Below, one piece after another: positions 24,160 through 32,463 of a stretch of DNA of 64,000 nt. A program made the position numbers and the translations under genes. The notes below the pieces were generated by a model, which did no database searches, was not told the DNA's origin, and worked only from the letters and a program-made list of their open reading frames with translations. The stretch comes from Solibacillus faecavium (GTDB lineage: Bacteria; Bacillota; Bacilli; Bacillales_A; Planococcaceae): assembly GCF_014836905.1 (NCBI RefSeq), contig NZ_JACSPZ010000003.1, positions 248,001-312,000 of the forward strand. The letters are read 5' to 3'. Numbering within the stretch: position 1 is the stretch's first letter; the number at the start of each line of letters is the position of its first letter.

Positions 24160-24918
24160 ATGTTAAAACGTTGGCCGGGATTTGTATTAATAATAGCACT
24201 TTTAGTAATGTGGGAGATTGCCTCAAAAACGGGGATCGTTGACTCTGTAAGCATGCCTCCAGTCAGTCAGGTATTTACAACATGGGGCGGTATTATAGCT
24301 AACGGTGAACTATTAAATTACTTGCTGCCGAGTTTAGGAAGAATATTCAGTGGCTTCTTATTAGCAGCATTAGTAGCGGTTCCACTTGGTTTATTAATGG
24401 GTACAACGCCATTTATTTATCGTTTGTTAGAGCCGATTACAGAGCTTATTCGTCCAATACCGGCTTCTGCTTATATTCCGGTAGCGATCTTATTTTTAGG
24501 AATTGAAAATGAAATGAAAGTATTCGTTATCTTCCTTTCAAGTTTATTCCCGATTTTATTAAACACTTACAGCGGTGTACGTGGTGTAGATCCAATCTTA
24601 ATCGATACAGGCCGTACATTTGGTGTTTCGAAAATGAAGTCATTGTTTAAAATCATTTTGCCGGCAGCACTACCTTCTATATTAACTGGTATGAGGGTTT
24701 CGGTTGGTATTGCACTTGTCGTAGCAGTTGTAGCGGAAATGATTACGGGTAACAGCGGCATCGGGTATTTCATTTTGGACATGCAGCGTATTTTCCGTGT
24801 AGCAGAGATGTTTGCAGGTATTTTCACATTAGGAATTATCGGTTACTTAATTAACTTCGGTTTCTTAAAAGTAGAGCAATACTTCCTGCGCTGGAGAGGA
24901 AATACAGGAGGAGTTTAA
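24160..24918 (+). CDS. ABC transporter permease, SsuC/TauC type
   Basis: 252 residues, six membrane helices expected. The cytoplasmic EAA loop is visible as DTGRTFGVSKMKSLFKIILPAALPSIL (about 149-175), which docks on the ATP-binding subunit. Sequence order and length fit SsuC/TauC-type importers. ATG at 24160 is chosen because AGGAGGAG ends 6 bases before it; another in-frame ATG at 24154 lies too close to that site. It ends 45 bases before the amidohydrolase start. Confidence 0.92.
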   Translation: MLKRWPGFVLIIALLVMWEIASKTGIVDSVSMPPVSQVFTTWGGIIANGELLNYLLPSLGRIFSGFLLAALVAVPLGLLMGTTPFIYRLLEPITELIRPIPASAYIPVAILFLGIENEMKVFVIFLSSLFPILLNTYSGVRGVDPILIDTGRTFGVSKMKSLFKIILPAALPSILTGMRVSVGIALVVAVVAEMITGNSGIGYFILDMQRIFRVAEMFAGIFTLGIIGYLINFGFLKVEQYFLRWRGNTGGV

Positions 24919-24963
24919 GTTCGGACTTGATAAATGGAGCTATTAATAAAGGAGGAATTGACG

Positions 24964-25662
24964 ATGACAAGAATTTGGGATGAACTGCTTTCAGAAACGG
25001 ATAAATTGGTGATAGAAAGAGGCGGCTACGGGAAGTCGAGAGGGCTAGGCAAAAGCCCGCTGCTGCTAATCATTGATCCGCAATATAACTATATGGGAGA
25101 AAATGTGCCAATTGAAGAGCAACTGCACAAGTATCCGAGCGGTGGCGGCGAAAAAGCTTGGGCGACACTTGATAATGTGAAGCAGCTAAAAGCATTGGCG
25201 GATGAAGTAGGCATTCCGACGATTTACACACGAAATGTGCAAAAAAGATCCATTCAATTTGATTCCTTTGCATTAAAGGCGAATCGCGACAATTCCAACT
25301 ATGTAGACGGCATGCCAGGAACAAAGATCATTGATGAACTATTGCCGTTAGAAAAGGATATCGTCGTGGACAAAAGCTACGCTAGTGCATTTTTCGGTAC
25401 ACCGTTAATTAGCTATCTTGTGAAATTAGGTGTCGATTCGTTAATTGTTGTCGGCGGCTCAACTGGTGGCTGTGTCCGGGCAACGATTGTCGATGCTGTC
25501 ACGCATAATTTTAATGTAGCGATTGTAGAAGACGCAGTATATGACCGAATTGAATTATCCCATAAAGCAGCTTTACTGGATTTATGGATGAAATATTGTG
25601 ACGTTGTACCGACCGAGGCTATTAAAGAGTATTTGCTTAACTTAAAGAAGGCCGTCAGATAA
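24964..25662 (+). CDS. Isochorismatase-fold cysteine hydrolase (carbamoyl/ureido amidohydrolase type)
   Basis: 232 residues. Catalytic triad of the family: Asp in LLLIIDPQYNYMG (about 37-49), Lys in IVVDKSYASAFFGTPL (about residue 137) and Cys nucleophile in GGSTGGCVRATIVDA (about residue 176). Related enzymes cleave N-carbamoylsarcosine, ureidoacrylate, biuret or nicotinamide, releasing ammonia. In this operon it probably hydrolyses the ring-opened carbamoyl product of the downstream hydantoinase-like enzyme. ATG at 24964 is chosen for the GGAGG site 7-8 bases upstream; an in-frame ATG at 24934 lacks one. The exact substrate is unknown. Confidence 0.82.
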   Translation: MTRIWDELLSETDKLVIERGGYGKSRGLGKSPLLLIIDPQYNYMGENVPIEEQLHKYPSGGGEKAWATLDNVKQLKALADEVGIPTIYTRNVQKRSIQFDSFALKANRDNSNYVDGMPGTKIIDELLPLEKDIVVDKSYASAFFGTPLISYLVKLGVDSLIVVGGSTGGCVRATIVDAVTHNFNVAIVEDAVYDRIELSHKAALLDLWMKYCDVVPTEAIKEYLLNLKKAVR

Positions 25663-25684
25663 CTATTTGAATGGAGGTTGTGGG

Positions 25685-26452
25685 ATGAGGCAACAAACTT
25701 CAAACGTTCAATCAGTAGAAAGAGCTTTGCAAATTTTATCTTGTTTCACAATCGAAGAGAACAGTTTATCCGTTAAAGAAATTTCAGAAAAACTGCTGCT
25801 TCCTAAAAGTACAGTAGTCAGGATTTTGCACACATTAAAATCGCAGCGCTTTATTGAGCAGGACAGCTTAACCCAGCTTTATCAATTAGGCTTTAAAGTA
25901 TTTGAGCTAGGGAATGCCTATGCTGCGACAATTGATTTAAGACAAGTGGCACTACCGGTAATGCGGTTGCTTAATGAGGAAACGTTGGAAACGGTAAGTT
26001 TAAACGTACTCGATGGCTATAACCGTGTCTGTATTGAAAAGGTGGAAAGCAGTCAGCAAATCCGGAATTTTGTGAAGGTTGGGGGACGTAGCGCACTTTG
26101 CTACGGGGCCTCCGGAAAGTTGTTGTTCAGCTATTTATCGAATGATGAGCAAAAAATGGTAATGCAGCAGGAGGCGCTTGATTTCAGTCAACAGGAAGTT
26201 CTGCTGGAACAAGCCCAGCAAATTCGAAACGATGGCTATGCAGTCAGTTTAAGTGAGCGGATTGAAGGGCTGCTATCGATTTCATCCCCGATTTTTGACA
26301 GCAAGCACCAGATCATTGGGGGATTATCGATATCTGGTCCGGTAGCGCGGATGGGGATTAAGCAGGAGCAAATGATTCAGTCATTGCTAAAGGCTTCTGT
26401 AGAGGTCTCTGAAAAAATGGGCTACATCCAACTGATTATAGCTTCTGAGTAG
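25685..26452 (+). CDS. IclR family transcriptional regulator
   Basis: 255 residues. Winged helix-turn-helix at the N-terminus (QSVERALQILSCF, SVKEISEKLLLPKSTVVRILHTLKSQRFIEQ, residues about 8-62), then the IclR effector domain. The effector domain contains GGRSALCYGASGKLLFSYL and LSERIEGLLSISSPIFD near the ligand pocket. It probably senses the operon's substrate or an intermediate. ATG at 25685 follows GGAGG (25673-25677) by 7 bases. Being inside the operon, it may tune it after the initial TnrA switch. Confidence 0.88.
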   Translation: MRQQTSNVQSVERALQILSCFTIEENSLSVKEISEKLLLPKSTVVRILHTLKSQRFIEQDSLTQLYQLGFKVFELGNAYAATIDLRQVALPVMRLLNEETLETVSLNVLDGYNRVCIEKVESSQQIRNFVKVGGRSALCYGASGKLLFSYLSNDEQKMVMQQEALDFSQQEVLLEQAQQIRNDGYAVSLSERIEGLLSISSPIFDSKHQIIGGLSISGPVARMGIKQEQMIQSLLKASVEVSEKMGYIQLIIASE

Positions 26453-26480
26453 TGGGATCATGAGAATGGAGTAGATGTGT

Positions 26481-27944
26481 ATGGGGGACAAGTTCAATTC
26501 TTGGAAAGTACTGATGATAACGAGCTTAGGTGTTCTTTTAGTCATGATGAATATGAGTACGTTAAATGTGGCGCTTCCCTCGATTACAACGCATTTCCAG
26601 GCAACCTCTTTAGAAGCGAGCTGGATATTGCTTTCCTACATGCTATTCAATACGGTCTTCATATTAGTTTTTGGTAAGGTCGCGGATTTATTCGGGCGTA
26701 AAAAGCTTTATATTATCGGCATTGCCAGCTTCACTATTTTCAGCTTTTTATGCGGATATGCAACAGATGTTGGCATGCTGATTGTGTTAAGGGCACTGCA
26801 AGGAATTAGCGGGGCGCTTGTCATAACGAACACGACACCCATGATTGTCTCTGCATTTAAAGCAGAAAAATTAAGTTCAGCGCTCGGAATTAATGTAGTC
26901 GTTTCTTCGATTGCGCAGCTCATCGGACCAGTTGTAGGCGGGTACTTCACCTATATGTTCAACTGGCAATGGGTGTTCTGGTTTAATATCCCAATCGGTG
27001 TTATCGGGACGGTGTTAGCAATTTGGATGCTGCCAAAAAATGTAGTGAAGCATTCGAAAATAACGTTCGATTATTATGGAAGCTTACTTATATTAGCAGG
27101 CTTAGGTGGATTAATTTACGGGATATCAAGCAGCAGTGAGCTTGGCTGGACACATATATCCGTTATTGCAGGAATTGCGATTTTCATACTACTGGCCATT
27201 GTATTTTATTTTGTGGAAAGAAAGGCGAAAATGCCCGTTGTGAACTTTGCATTATTTCGTCAACAAACCTTTTCGATGGCGAATATGACGACATTTTTAA
27301 ACTCACTTGCACGGTCATCGGTTGTTCTGCTAATGGCATTGTTTTTTCAAATCGTATACGGGGCGAATGCTTTTCAGGCAGGCTTATGGGTATTGCCGAT
27401 GACGGGAGGCACAGTCGTCGCATCACTAATGATTGGAAGGCTAAGCAGTTACATACGAACGCGGATGCTAACGACAGCAGGTCTTTTCATTTCAACAATC
27501 GGCATGAGCTTGCTGGCACTAAACATGAATGTGGAAAGCTCGTTTACCGCATTAATGATCGGGCAGTTCTTGATTGGTTTTGGATCAGGTATTTTTATGA
27601 CCCCGAATACACAATTAATTATGATGAGTGTCCCGAGTCATTCAACAGGTGTCGCGAACGGACTCCGATCGATGCTACAAAATATGGGCGGGGTACTGAG
27701 CACGGCGTTAGCGTTAATGATTGTCGTCTCAGCTGTTCCGGATGATTTAAAGGGAGCGGTGTATGCCGGTGCTGCAGCGAACGTTTCGGTAAATCGCTTA
27801 GTATTTATAACAAGTGGATTCCAATTGGCATTTATCATTACAACGATGATTACACTAGGTGCAGCATTTGCAGCTTTTTGGACAAGAGAACCAACATCAC
27901 AGGAAAAGGCAGTGGAAGTAGAGGAAAAGCGTGATGTTGCCTAA
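26481..27944 (+). CDS. MFS transporter, DHA2 family
   Basis: 487 residues, 14 membrane helices expected. Motif D1-like LNVALPSI in helix 1, motif A KVADLFGRKKLY in the 2-3 loop, VLRALQGISGALVITNT (motif B) and IGPVVGGYF (motif C) are present. The family mainly exports drugs or metabolites by proton antiport. In this operon it could expel a toxic side product or move the nitrogen substrate; sequence alone cannot decide. ATG at 26481 is favoured over ATG 26475 by the distance to GGAG at 26468-26471. Confidence 0.88.
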   Translation: MGDKFNSWKVLMITSLGVLLVMMNMSTLNVALPSITTHFQATSLEASWILLSYMLFNTVFILVFGKVADLFGRKKLYIIGIASFTIFSFLCGYATDVGMLIVLRALQGISGALVITNTTPMIVSAFKAEKLSSALGINVVVSSIAQLIGPVVGGYFTYMFNWQWVFWFNIPIGVIGTVLAIWMLPKNVVKHSKITFDYYGSLLILAGLGGLIYGISSSSELGWTHISVIAGIAIFILLAIVFYFVERKAKMPVVNFALFRQQTFSMANMTTFLNSLARSSVVLLMALFFQIVYGANAFQAGLWVLPMTGGTVVASLMIGRLSSYIRTRMLTTAGLFISTIGMSLLALNMNVESSFTALMIGQFLIGFGSGIFMTPNTQLIMMSVPSHSTGVANGLRSMLQNMGGVLSTALALMIVVSAVPDDLKGAVYAGAAANVSVNRLVFITSGFQLAFIITTMITLGAAFAAFWTREPTSQEKAVEVEEKRDVA

Positions 27945-27962
27945 ACTAAAGGAGGAATGAGT

Positions 27963-29378
27963 ATGAAGACGATTATTAAAGGTGGAAATTTAGTTATTCC
28001 GTATGAAGGTGTAAAAAGAGCAGATATCATGATAGAGGATGGAATCATTACAGCGATTGGCAACGATTTAAATGAGCACAATGCCGAAATTATTGATGCA
28101 AATGGCAAGCATATTTTCCCGGGCGCCATCGACGGTCATAGTCATTATGGCGTTTACGGCAGCCTAGCGGAAGACTATTACAAAACTTCGCGTTCTTCTG
28201 CCATTGGTGGGGTAACGTCAGTCATTAATTTTATGCGCAGCTCCCAATCGTACAAAGACCAGCTGCCAACGGAAATCGGGATTGGCGAAAACGAAAGCAT
28301 CATTGATTTCTGCTTCCACTTAGGTATTATGACAAATAAGCATTTGGAGGAAATGAGCTCCTACGTGAATGAATTTGGTTCTACTTCCTTTAAATTATAC
28401 TTAGGCTACCGCGGTCAGGAGCAAAGCCGCTTTGGCACAGACCGCTTATTGGATGATGAACTTTTATTAGATATTTTCGCGGAAATGAACAGTATTTCAA
28501 AGGATCTTGTATTAGCCATTCATTGCGAGAACGTGGATATGGGGAAACATTATACGAAAAAGTATGAGGGCGTAACCGATAAAAACGAACTGATTTTCTT
28601 TGAAAAATATAATCCGGATATTGTGGAGACAGAGTCGGTTGTACGCTGTGCGACATTGGCCTTACACTATGATGCGAAAATTACCGTCGTGCATATGAGT
28701 GCCGGTACGAGTATGCAGGCATTGGAAAAAATGACGCATTTCAATCCGGATATCGTCAATGTAGAAACATGTCCGCACTACTTACTCGAAACGGTAGACA
28801 ACAAGAAAGGCTTAGGGGCAATTGTTAAGCCACCGCTTCGATATAAGGAAGATAATGAACTGCTATGGGAGGGCATTAAAAAAGGGATTGTAAAGTTTGT
28901 CGGGACAGACCACGTATCAATTTTCTGGAAAGATAAATTTAAAAATGGTTATGATATTGATAAGACGGTATTAGGATTTGGAGGCGCGGAATTCATGTTC
29001 CCGCTAATGCTAAGCGAAGGCCATTTCAAGCACGGATTACCTTTAGAAAAAATAGCCGAGCTAACAGCCGCGAATACAGCCAAAACATACGGCATGTATC
29101 CTCAAAAAGGAACAATCGAAATTGATTCGGACGCAGATTTAGTACTCGTCGATTTAGAGAAGAAGCTAACAATCGATGCGAATACAATTCCAATCAATTC
29201 GGACTATACAATTTATGAAGGCCGAGACATCCAAGGTTGGCCGGTCATGACAATACGCCGCGGCGAAGTAATCGCAAAGAACGGCGAGATTGTGGAACCG
29301 AACACAAAAGGCAGATACATTTTCCGAAAAGCAGAACCGGTGGAGAATGCAGCGTTAGTTGAAGCAGCAGTGAATTAA
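27963..29378 (+). CDS. Hydantoinase / dihydropyrimidinase / allantoinase-like cyclic amidohydrolase
   Basis: 471 residues of the amidohydrolase superfamily. Metal ligands are visible: HSH in IDGHSHYG (about 58-60), the carbamylated Lys in SFKLYLGYRG (about residue 145), His in AIHCEN (about 180), His in VHMSAG (about 235) and Asp in GTDHVS (about 310). The family opens hydantoin, dihydropyrimidine or allantoin rings to N-carbamoyl products. The SFKLYLG context differs from classical D-hydantoinase, so the substrate may be unusual. Last gene of the operon; ATG at 27963 is 7 bases after GGAGG. Confidence 0.88.
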   Translation: MKTIIKGGNLVIPYEGVKRADIMIEDGIITAIGNDLNEHNAEIIDANGKHIFPGAIDGHSHYGVYGSLAEDYYKTSRSSAIGGVTSVINFMRSSQSYKDQLPTEIGIGENESIIDFCFHLGIMTNKHLEEMSSYVNEFGSTSFKLYLGYRGQEQSRFGTDRLLDDELLLDIFAEMNSISKDLVLAIHCENVDMGKHYTKKYEGVTDKNELIFFEKYNPDIVETESVVRCATLALHYDAKITVVHMSAGTSMQALEKMTHFNPDIVNVETCPHYLLETVDNKKGLGAIVKPPLRYKEDNELLWEGIKKGIVKFVGTDHVSIFWKDKFKNGYDIDKTVLGFGGAEFMFPLMLSEGHFKHGLPLEKIAELTAANTAKTYGMYPQKGTIEIDSDADLVLVDLEKKLTIDANTIPINSDYTIYEGRDIQGWPVMTIRRGEVIAKNGEIVEPNTKGRYIFRKAEPVENAALVEAAVN

Positions 29379-29390
29379 AGGAATGAGAAC

Positions 29391-29430
29391 GAATCGCCCG
29401 TTTTAGTAGTGAGGGGCGGTTTGTTTTTTG
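29391..29430 (+). terminator. Operon terminator, weak stem
   Basis: TCGCCC / GGGCGG stem with T-rich tail (GTTTGTTTTTTG), just after the hydantoinase-like gene. Confidence 0.5.
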
Positions 29431-29441
29431 TTGTGAGCAGT

Positions 29442-29634
29442 AAAATAAGCGGAGAAATTCCTGTTATTTGCTAGTTGACCGCTGTTTTGGGGTTAAATAA
29501 GGGTAAGATTTCCGCTTATTGCTTAAAAAAAAATAAAATTTCATGATTTCCAGGTCAATAAGCGGAATTTCTCCCGTTATTTCGGCTGATTTTTAAAAGA
29601 AATTAAAAATAAGCGGAGATTCTCCTGTTATTTA
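29442..29634. repeat. Four-module intergenic repeat, copy 4
   Basis: Modules AATAAGCGGAG..TCCTGTTATTT, AATAAGGGT..TTCCGCTTATT, AATAAGCGGA..TCCCGTTATTT and AATAAGCGGAG..TCCTGTTATTT, with module spacing and linkers resembling copies 1 and 2. Confidence 0.75.
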
Positions 29635-29667
29635 CCAAAGCCAATTATATGAACCTGCCTACTCACC

Positions 29668-29860
29668 AAAAATAAGGGAAGCAATTTCCGCTATTTCCTG
29701 ATCGAGCGCTGTTTAGGAGTTAAATAAAGGAAATATTTTCCCTTATCATTGAAAAAGTCACCCATTTTCACGATTTATAGGCTAATAACGGAAATTTGTT
29801 CCTTTATTTCAGCAGATTTTCAAAGGAAATTAAAAATAAGGGAAATTCCTTCCTTTAAAA
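29668..29860. repeat. Four-module intergenic repeat, copy 5 (degenerate)
   Basis: Tandem, more diverged copy 34 bases after copy 4. AATAAGGGA, AATAAAGGAAA, AATAACGGAAA and AATAAGGGAAA modules have matching right arms. The linker GATCGAGCGCTGTTTAGGAG corresponds to GTTGACCGCTGTTTTGGGG of copy 4. Confidence 0.65.
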
Positions 29861-29883
29861 TAAGCAACAAATATAAGAAACCC

Positions 29884-29917
29884 GGCAGCATCCACCCAAG
29901 ATGCTGCCATTTTTTTT
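29884..29917 (+). terminator. Strong terminator-like hairpin
   Basis: Perfect stem GGCAGCATC / GATGCTGCC with ATTTTTTTT after it. It lies 500 bases after the last stop codon, beyond both repeats, so it would end any transcript reading through the repeat pair. Confidence 0.75.
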
Positions 29918-30004
29918 AGGAAATTCCGTTATCAATAACCATCTTCATAGATAGCTGGAATTTGGTTAATCTATTAGCAATATAACTTAGCAGGAGATGA
30001 TTGA

Positions 30005-30772
30005 GTGGGTTTCTTTGACTTAAAAGCGACTTGTGGTGTGTGTGATCAACAAGTTGAATTGAATCGATTTAAATTAAAAAAATCAAATGCGTGGATTTGT
30101 CCGAGCTGTTTAAAGGAAGCTGGCGGAGCAACGCGTATTAATGTGAACAAAGTAACGGTTGAAGAAGTGAAGGCCATTATTCAGGAAAAAGAAGACAAGC
30201 TTGGTGATGATCCGATGTCGCGAGCAGAGAATATGTACCAGTACTGTGTAGATAATCAATTCGGCTCAGGCTTTAACCAAAGTTGGGGAGTAAAGCATTT
30301 TAAAGTATTACAGGATAATTTAATCCGTGATGAAAAAGTATTGATGACATTTATAGGGTTGCATAATTATAACTCGGTAACAAAGCATGATAGTAATTAT
30401 GCATACGCAATTACGAACAAGCGCATCCTATTCGGACAAAAATCAATGACAGGTGAAAAATTCAAAGCAGTCAACCATGAAAGAATTAATGATATCTCTT
30501 TCGAAAAAGGGATGGTATTTGGTGTTTTAACAATTGATACACCCCAGGAAAAATTTAAGGTTGGTCTGGATAGTGGTTCTGCCACAGCAATAAATAATGC
30601 TATTCATGAAATACTGGATAAATTAAAAACAAGTAACAAAAATGATCACACATCAGTCCCTGTACCTATATCAAATGCCGAAGAGATCATAAAATATAAA
30701 GAGCTACTAGACGCAGGAATTATAACTCCCGAAGAATTTGAAGCAAAGAAAAAGCAACTTTTAGGATTATAG
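30005..30772 (+). CDS. Zinc-ribbon / PH / SHOCT domain protein
   Basis: 255 residues in three parts. An N-terminal zinc ribbon (CGVC ... CPSC, about 9-35) is followed by a central bacterial PH-like domain with ITNKRILFGQKSMTG and DISFEKGMVFGVLTI (about 130-180). A C-terminal SHOCT helix pair ends the protein (KYKELLDAGIITPEEFEAKKKQ, about 232-253). The short SHOCT helices often mediate oligomerisation or membrane/nucleic-acid association; no enzymatic role is known. GTG at 30005 is 8 bases after AGGAG. The domains are firm, the biological role is not. Confidence 0.8.
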   Translation: MGFFDLKATCGVCDQQVELNRFKLKKSNAWICPSCLKEAGGATRINVNKVTVEEVKAIIQEKEDKLGDDPMSRAENMYQYCVDNQFGSGFNQSWGVKHFKVLQDNLIRDEKVLMTFIGLHNYNSVTKHDSNYAYAITNKRILFGQKSMTGEKFKAVNHERINDISFEKGMVFGVLTIDTPQEKFKVGLDSGSATAINNAIHEILDKLKTSNKNDHTSVPVPISNAEEIIKYKELLDAGIITPEEFEAKKKQLLGL

Positions 30773-30980
30773 TGATGTAAGAGAATATGAAGGTGTTGTT
30801 AATAATTGTTAAAAGAGTTATTTTTTCGTTGAATTTGGAATATAGTTATCGATAATTAGGGTAAGGAGAGATAAGAACAAAAAAAGAGGAAAGGCGGTAA
30901 TGGGGTAAAAGGAAGCAAGATTGATATTTCTCCATATGTGAAAGATCGTTTTGAATTATTCGAGAAAAGGGTGAGATAAT

Positions 30981-31292
30981 ATGAATCAAATTTTCAAAAA
31001 AGATGAGTTCATTATTATTCCTTTTTATAAAGGGCGAAAGCAAGAATTTATGGTAGTTAATACGAAGAAGGAATTCAAAAATGGACATACCCACTTAAAG
31101 TCATTTAAGATGGCCAAGTATTTGATTAATCTTGCACGTTTCCAAAAAATCAATTCCGGATTAAGACCCTATTTATTAACAAGCCTTACAAGAATATCAA
31201 CGGATCATGAATATATTCAGAAATTAGAGGAGCTTCTAGCCGTCAAACGGAGTAAAGGAACGAAAGCTTCTTACTATAATCGAGCAATTTAA
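30981..31292 (+). CDS. Hypothetical basic protein
   Basis: 103 residues, basic and without membrane segments. It begins with strand-like YKGRKQEFMVV and continues with helices (SFKMAKYLINLARFQKI, EYIQKLEELLAVKRS). No family recognised. ATG at 30981 follows AAGGGTGAG. The bases before it contain a short open frame without a start codon. Followed by a strong terminator at 31307. Nothing in context suggests a function. Confidence 0.6.
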   Translation: MNQIFKKDEFIIIPFYKGRKQEFMVVNTKKEFKNGHTHLKSFKMAKYLINLARFQKINSGLRPYLLTSLTRISTDHEYIQKLEELLAVKRSKGTKASYYNRAI

Positions 31293-31306
31293 ATATAAAT
31301 AAATAG

Positions 31307-31341
31307 ACCGCTTTTTCAAGAAATTGAAAGAGCGGTTTTTT
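31307..31341 (+). terminator. Strong rho-independent terminator
   Basis: Stem ACCGCTTTTTCAA / TTGAAAGAGCGGT with TTTTTT following, 15 bases after the stop codon. Confidence 0.85.
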
Positions 31342-31368
31342 GCATGTAAATTTGGCTATCAAACCAAT

Positions 31369-31671
31369 TTAAATCATTTTTAATAAAGCCTCTTCACCAA
31401 TCATGCCTTCTTCGATGCCACACGCTTTCGCTTCATGTGTGATGGACTCCAATGGCGCTTTAAGTAAATCATCAATTGTTCTGACACCAACTGCACGACC
31501 CGCAATAATTTTGCGATCAGACAATTTTTCATTTAACAGTCCGACATCAAGCGCACCACACATAATGTATCCACGCTCATTTGAAATCGTCAGCAATGTT
31601 GTCTTAGGTAAATGAACAGTTACAGCATAAAATAAATGACCTTGAAGATCAATCGTTTCCGTATAGACGAT
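31369..31671 (-). CDS. yunC: YunC-like DUF1805 protein, no canonical start codon
   Basis: Strong resemblance to Bacillus YunC (about 100 residues): SNERGYIMCGALDVGLLNEKL and RAVGVRTIDDLLKAPLES. Reading upstream of the first usable TTG (31596), the frame still encodes the N-terminal strand region of the family (ETIDLQGHLFYAVTVHLPK). The codon aligned with the family's start Met is ATC at 31669-31671, preceded by an AAGGGGGG run and a stop codon a few codons before. So either a rare ATC start is used or the start was mutated and translation begins internally at TTG 31596, giving a 75-residue product. Function of the family is unknown. Confidence 0.7.
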   Translation of the reverse strand: MVYTETIDLQGHLFYAVTVHLPKTTLLTISNERGYIMCGALDVGLLNEKLSDRKIIAGRAVGVRTIDDLLKAPLESITHEAKACGIEEGMIGEEALLKMI

Positions 31672-31752
31672 AACCTTCGCCCCCCTTCATATAAATCATA
31701 TGAAACAATTAGAAATAGGTACTTGTTTTGGGGGAAATAAGTAGGGTATTTG

Positions 31753-31790
31753 AAAAAAGCCGGTGCTTGATACAATTCAAGCACCGGCTT
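31753..31790 (-). terminator. Terminator
   Basis: Perfect 13-14 bp stem AAGCCGGTGCTTGA / TCAAGCACCGGCTT with a T run on the minus strand. It ends the minus-strand gene whose stop codon is at 31797. Confidence 0.85.
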
Positions 31791-31796
31791 ATATAA

Positions 31797-32267
31797 TTAC
31801 TGACTTTCACTCAATTGTAAAAATAGATCAGGGAAATGATCCGTTGTTAAAGCATAATATTTATCATAGTTCTCAAAACTTAAAGGGAAATTGATATATG
31901 TACGATCCGATTCATCCTTATAAAACTGGATTTTTCTGAAGGAACCATCGTTATCTGTAAACATTAATGATCCTATAAATGAAGTCGGATGTTCCGGACT
32001 TGGATTCTTTTCCGCATGCTGCCTCATCAAACTAGTAGTTAAGGATTTTCTTATATCGTGTGTCAAATCGATATAAATAATATTATCTTCCTCCTCGTCT
32101 AAAGCAGATAATATAGAAAATGAGAAATCCACGTTATCAGCACTAAACCCACCTATTGTAGATATTTTTGCTTCCTCAGTACTTTCCCCAATTTCTCCAT
32201 TAAAAAAGATAAACAATCCTACAGAAATAATAACTATTAATAAAGCAACCATGCTAATTTTCTTCAT
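31797..32267 (-). CDS. Membrane-anchored extracytoplasmic hypothetical protein
   Basis: 156 residues with a Lys-rich start and one hydrophobic helix (about 4-22), then a soluble acidic domain predicted outside. No lipobox. Mixed strand/helix pattern; a possible structural core is FSADNVDFSFSIL ... IIYIDLTHDIRK. Not recognised as a named family. ATG at 32267 follows AGGAGG. Single gene with its own terminator at 31753-31790. Confidence 0.65.
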   Translation of the reverse strand: MKKISMVALLIVIISVGLFIFFNGEIGESTEEAKISTIGGFSADNVDFSFSILSALDEEEDNIIYIDLTHDIRKSLTTSLMRQHAEKNPSPEHPTSFIGSLMFTDNDGSFRKIQFYKDESDRTYINFPLSFENYDKYYALTTDHFPDLFLQLSESQ

Positions 32268-32463
32268 AAGACTTCCTCCTTTACAAAATAACCTTAGCAG
32301 AATTTTACAGTATGTCGATAAATTATTTTGTGAAAGGGTTGTAATTTTTTCTATAAGAACACCTTTACTATATGTAAACTAATTAGAAATAGATTTTATT
32401 CCAATTAAATCCTTGATACGCCCATGTTAAAATAGTAAAAACACTCGAAAGGAGGTCGAAACC

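Noticed and set aside
24934-24963. Longer N-terminus for the isochorismatase-fold hydrolase
   Set aside because: The in-frame ATG at 24934 has no ribosome binding site, whereas ATG 24964 follows GGAGG; the extra 10 residues are not family-like.
30870-30979. Short open frame ending just before the gene at 30981 (contains SKIDISPYVKDRFELF)
   Set aside because: No ATG, GTG or TTG upstream of most of it and no clear homology; it may be a decayed gene end, but there is not enough to annotate.
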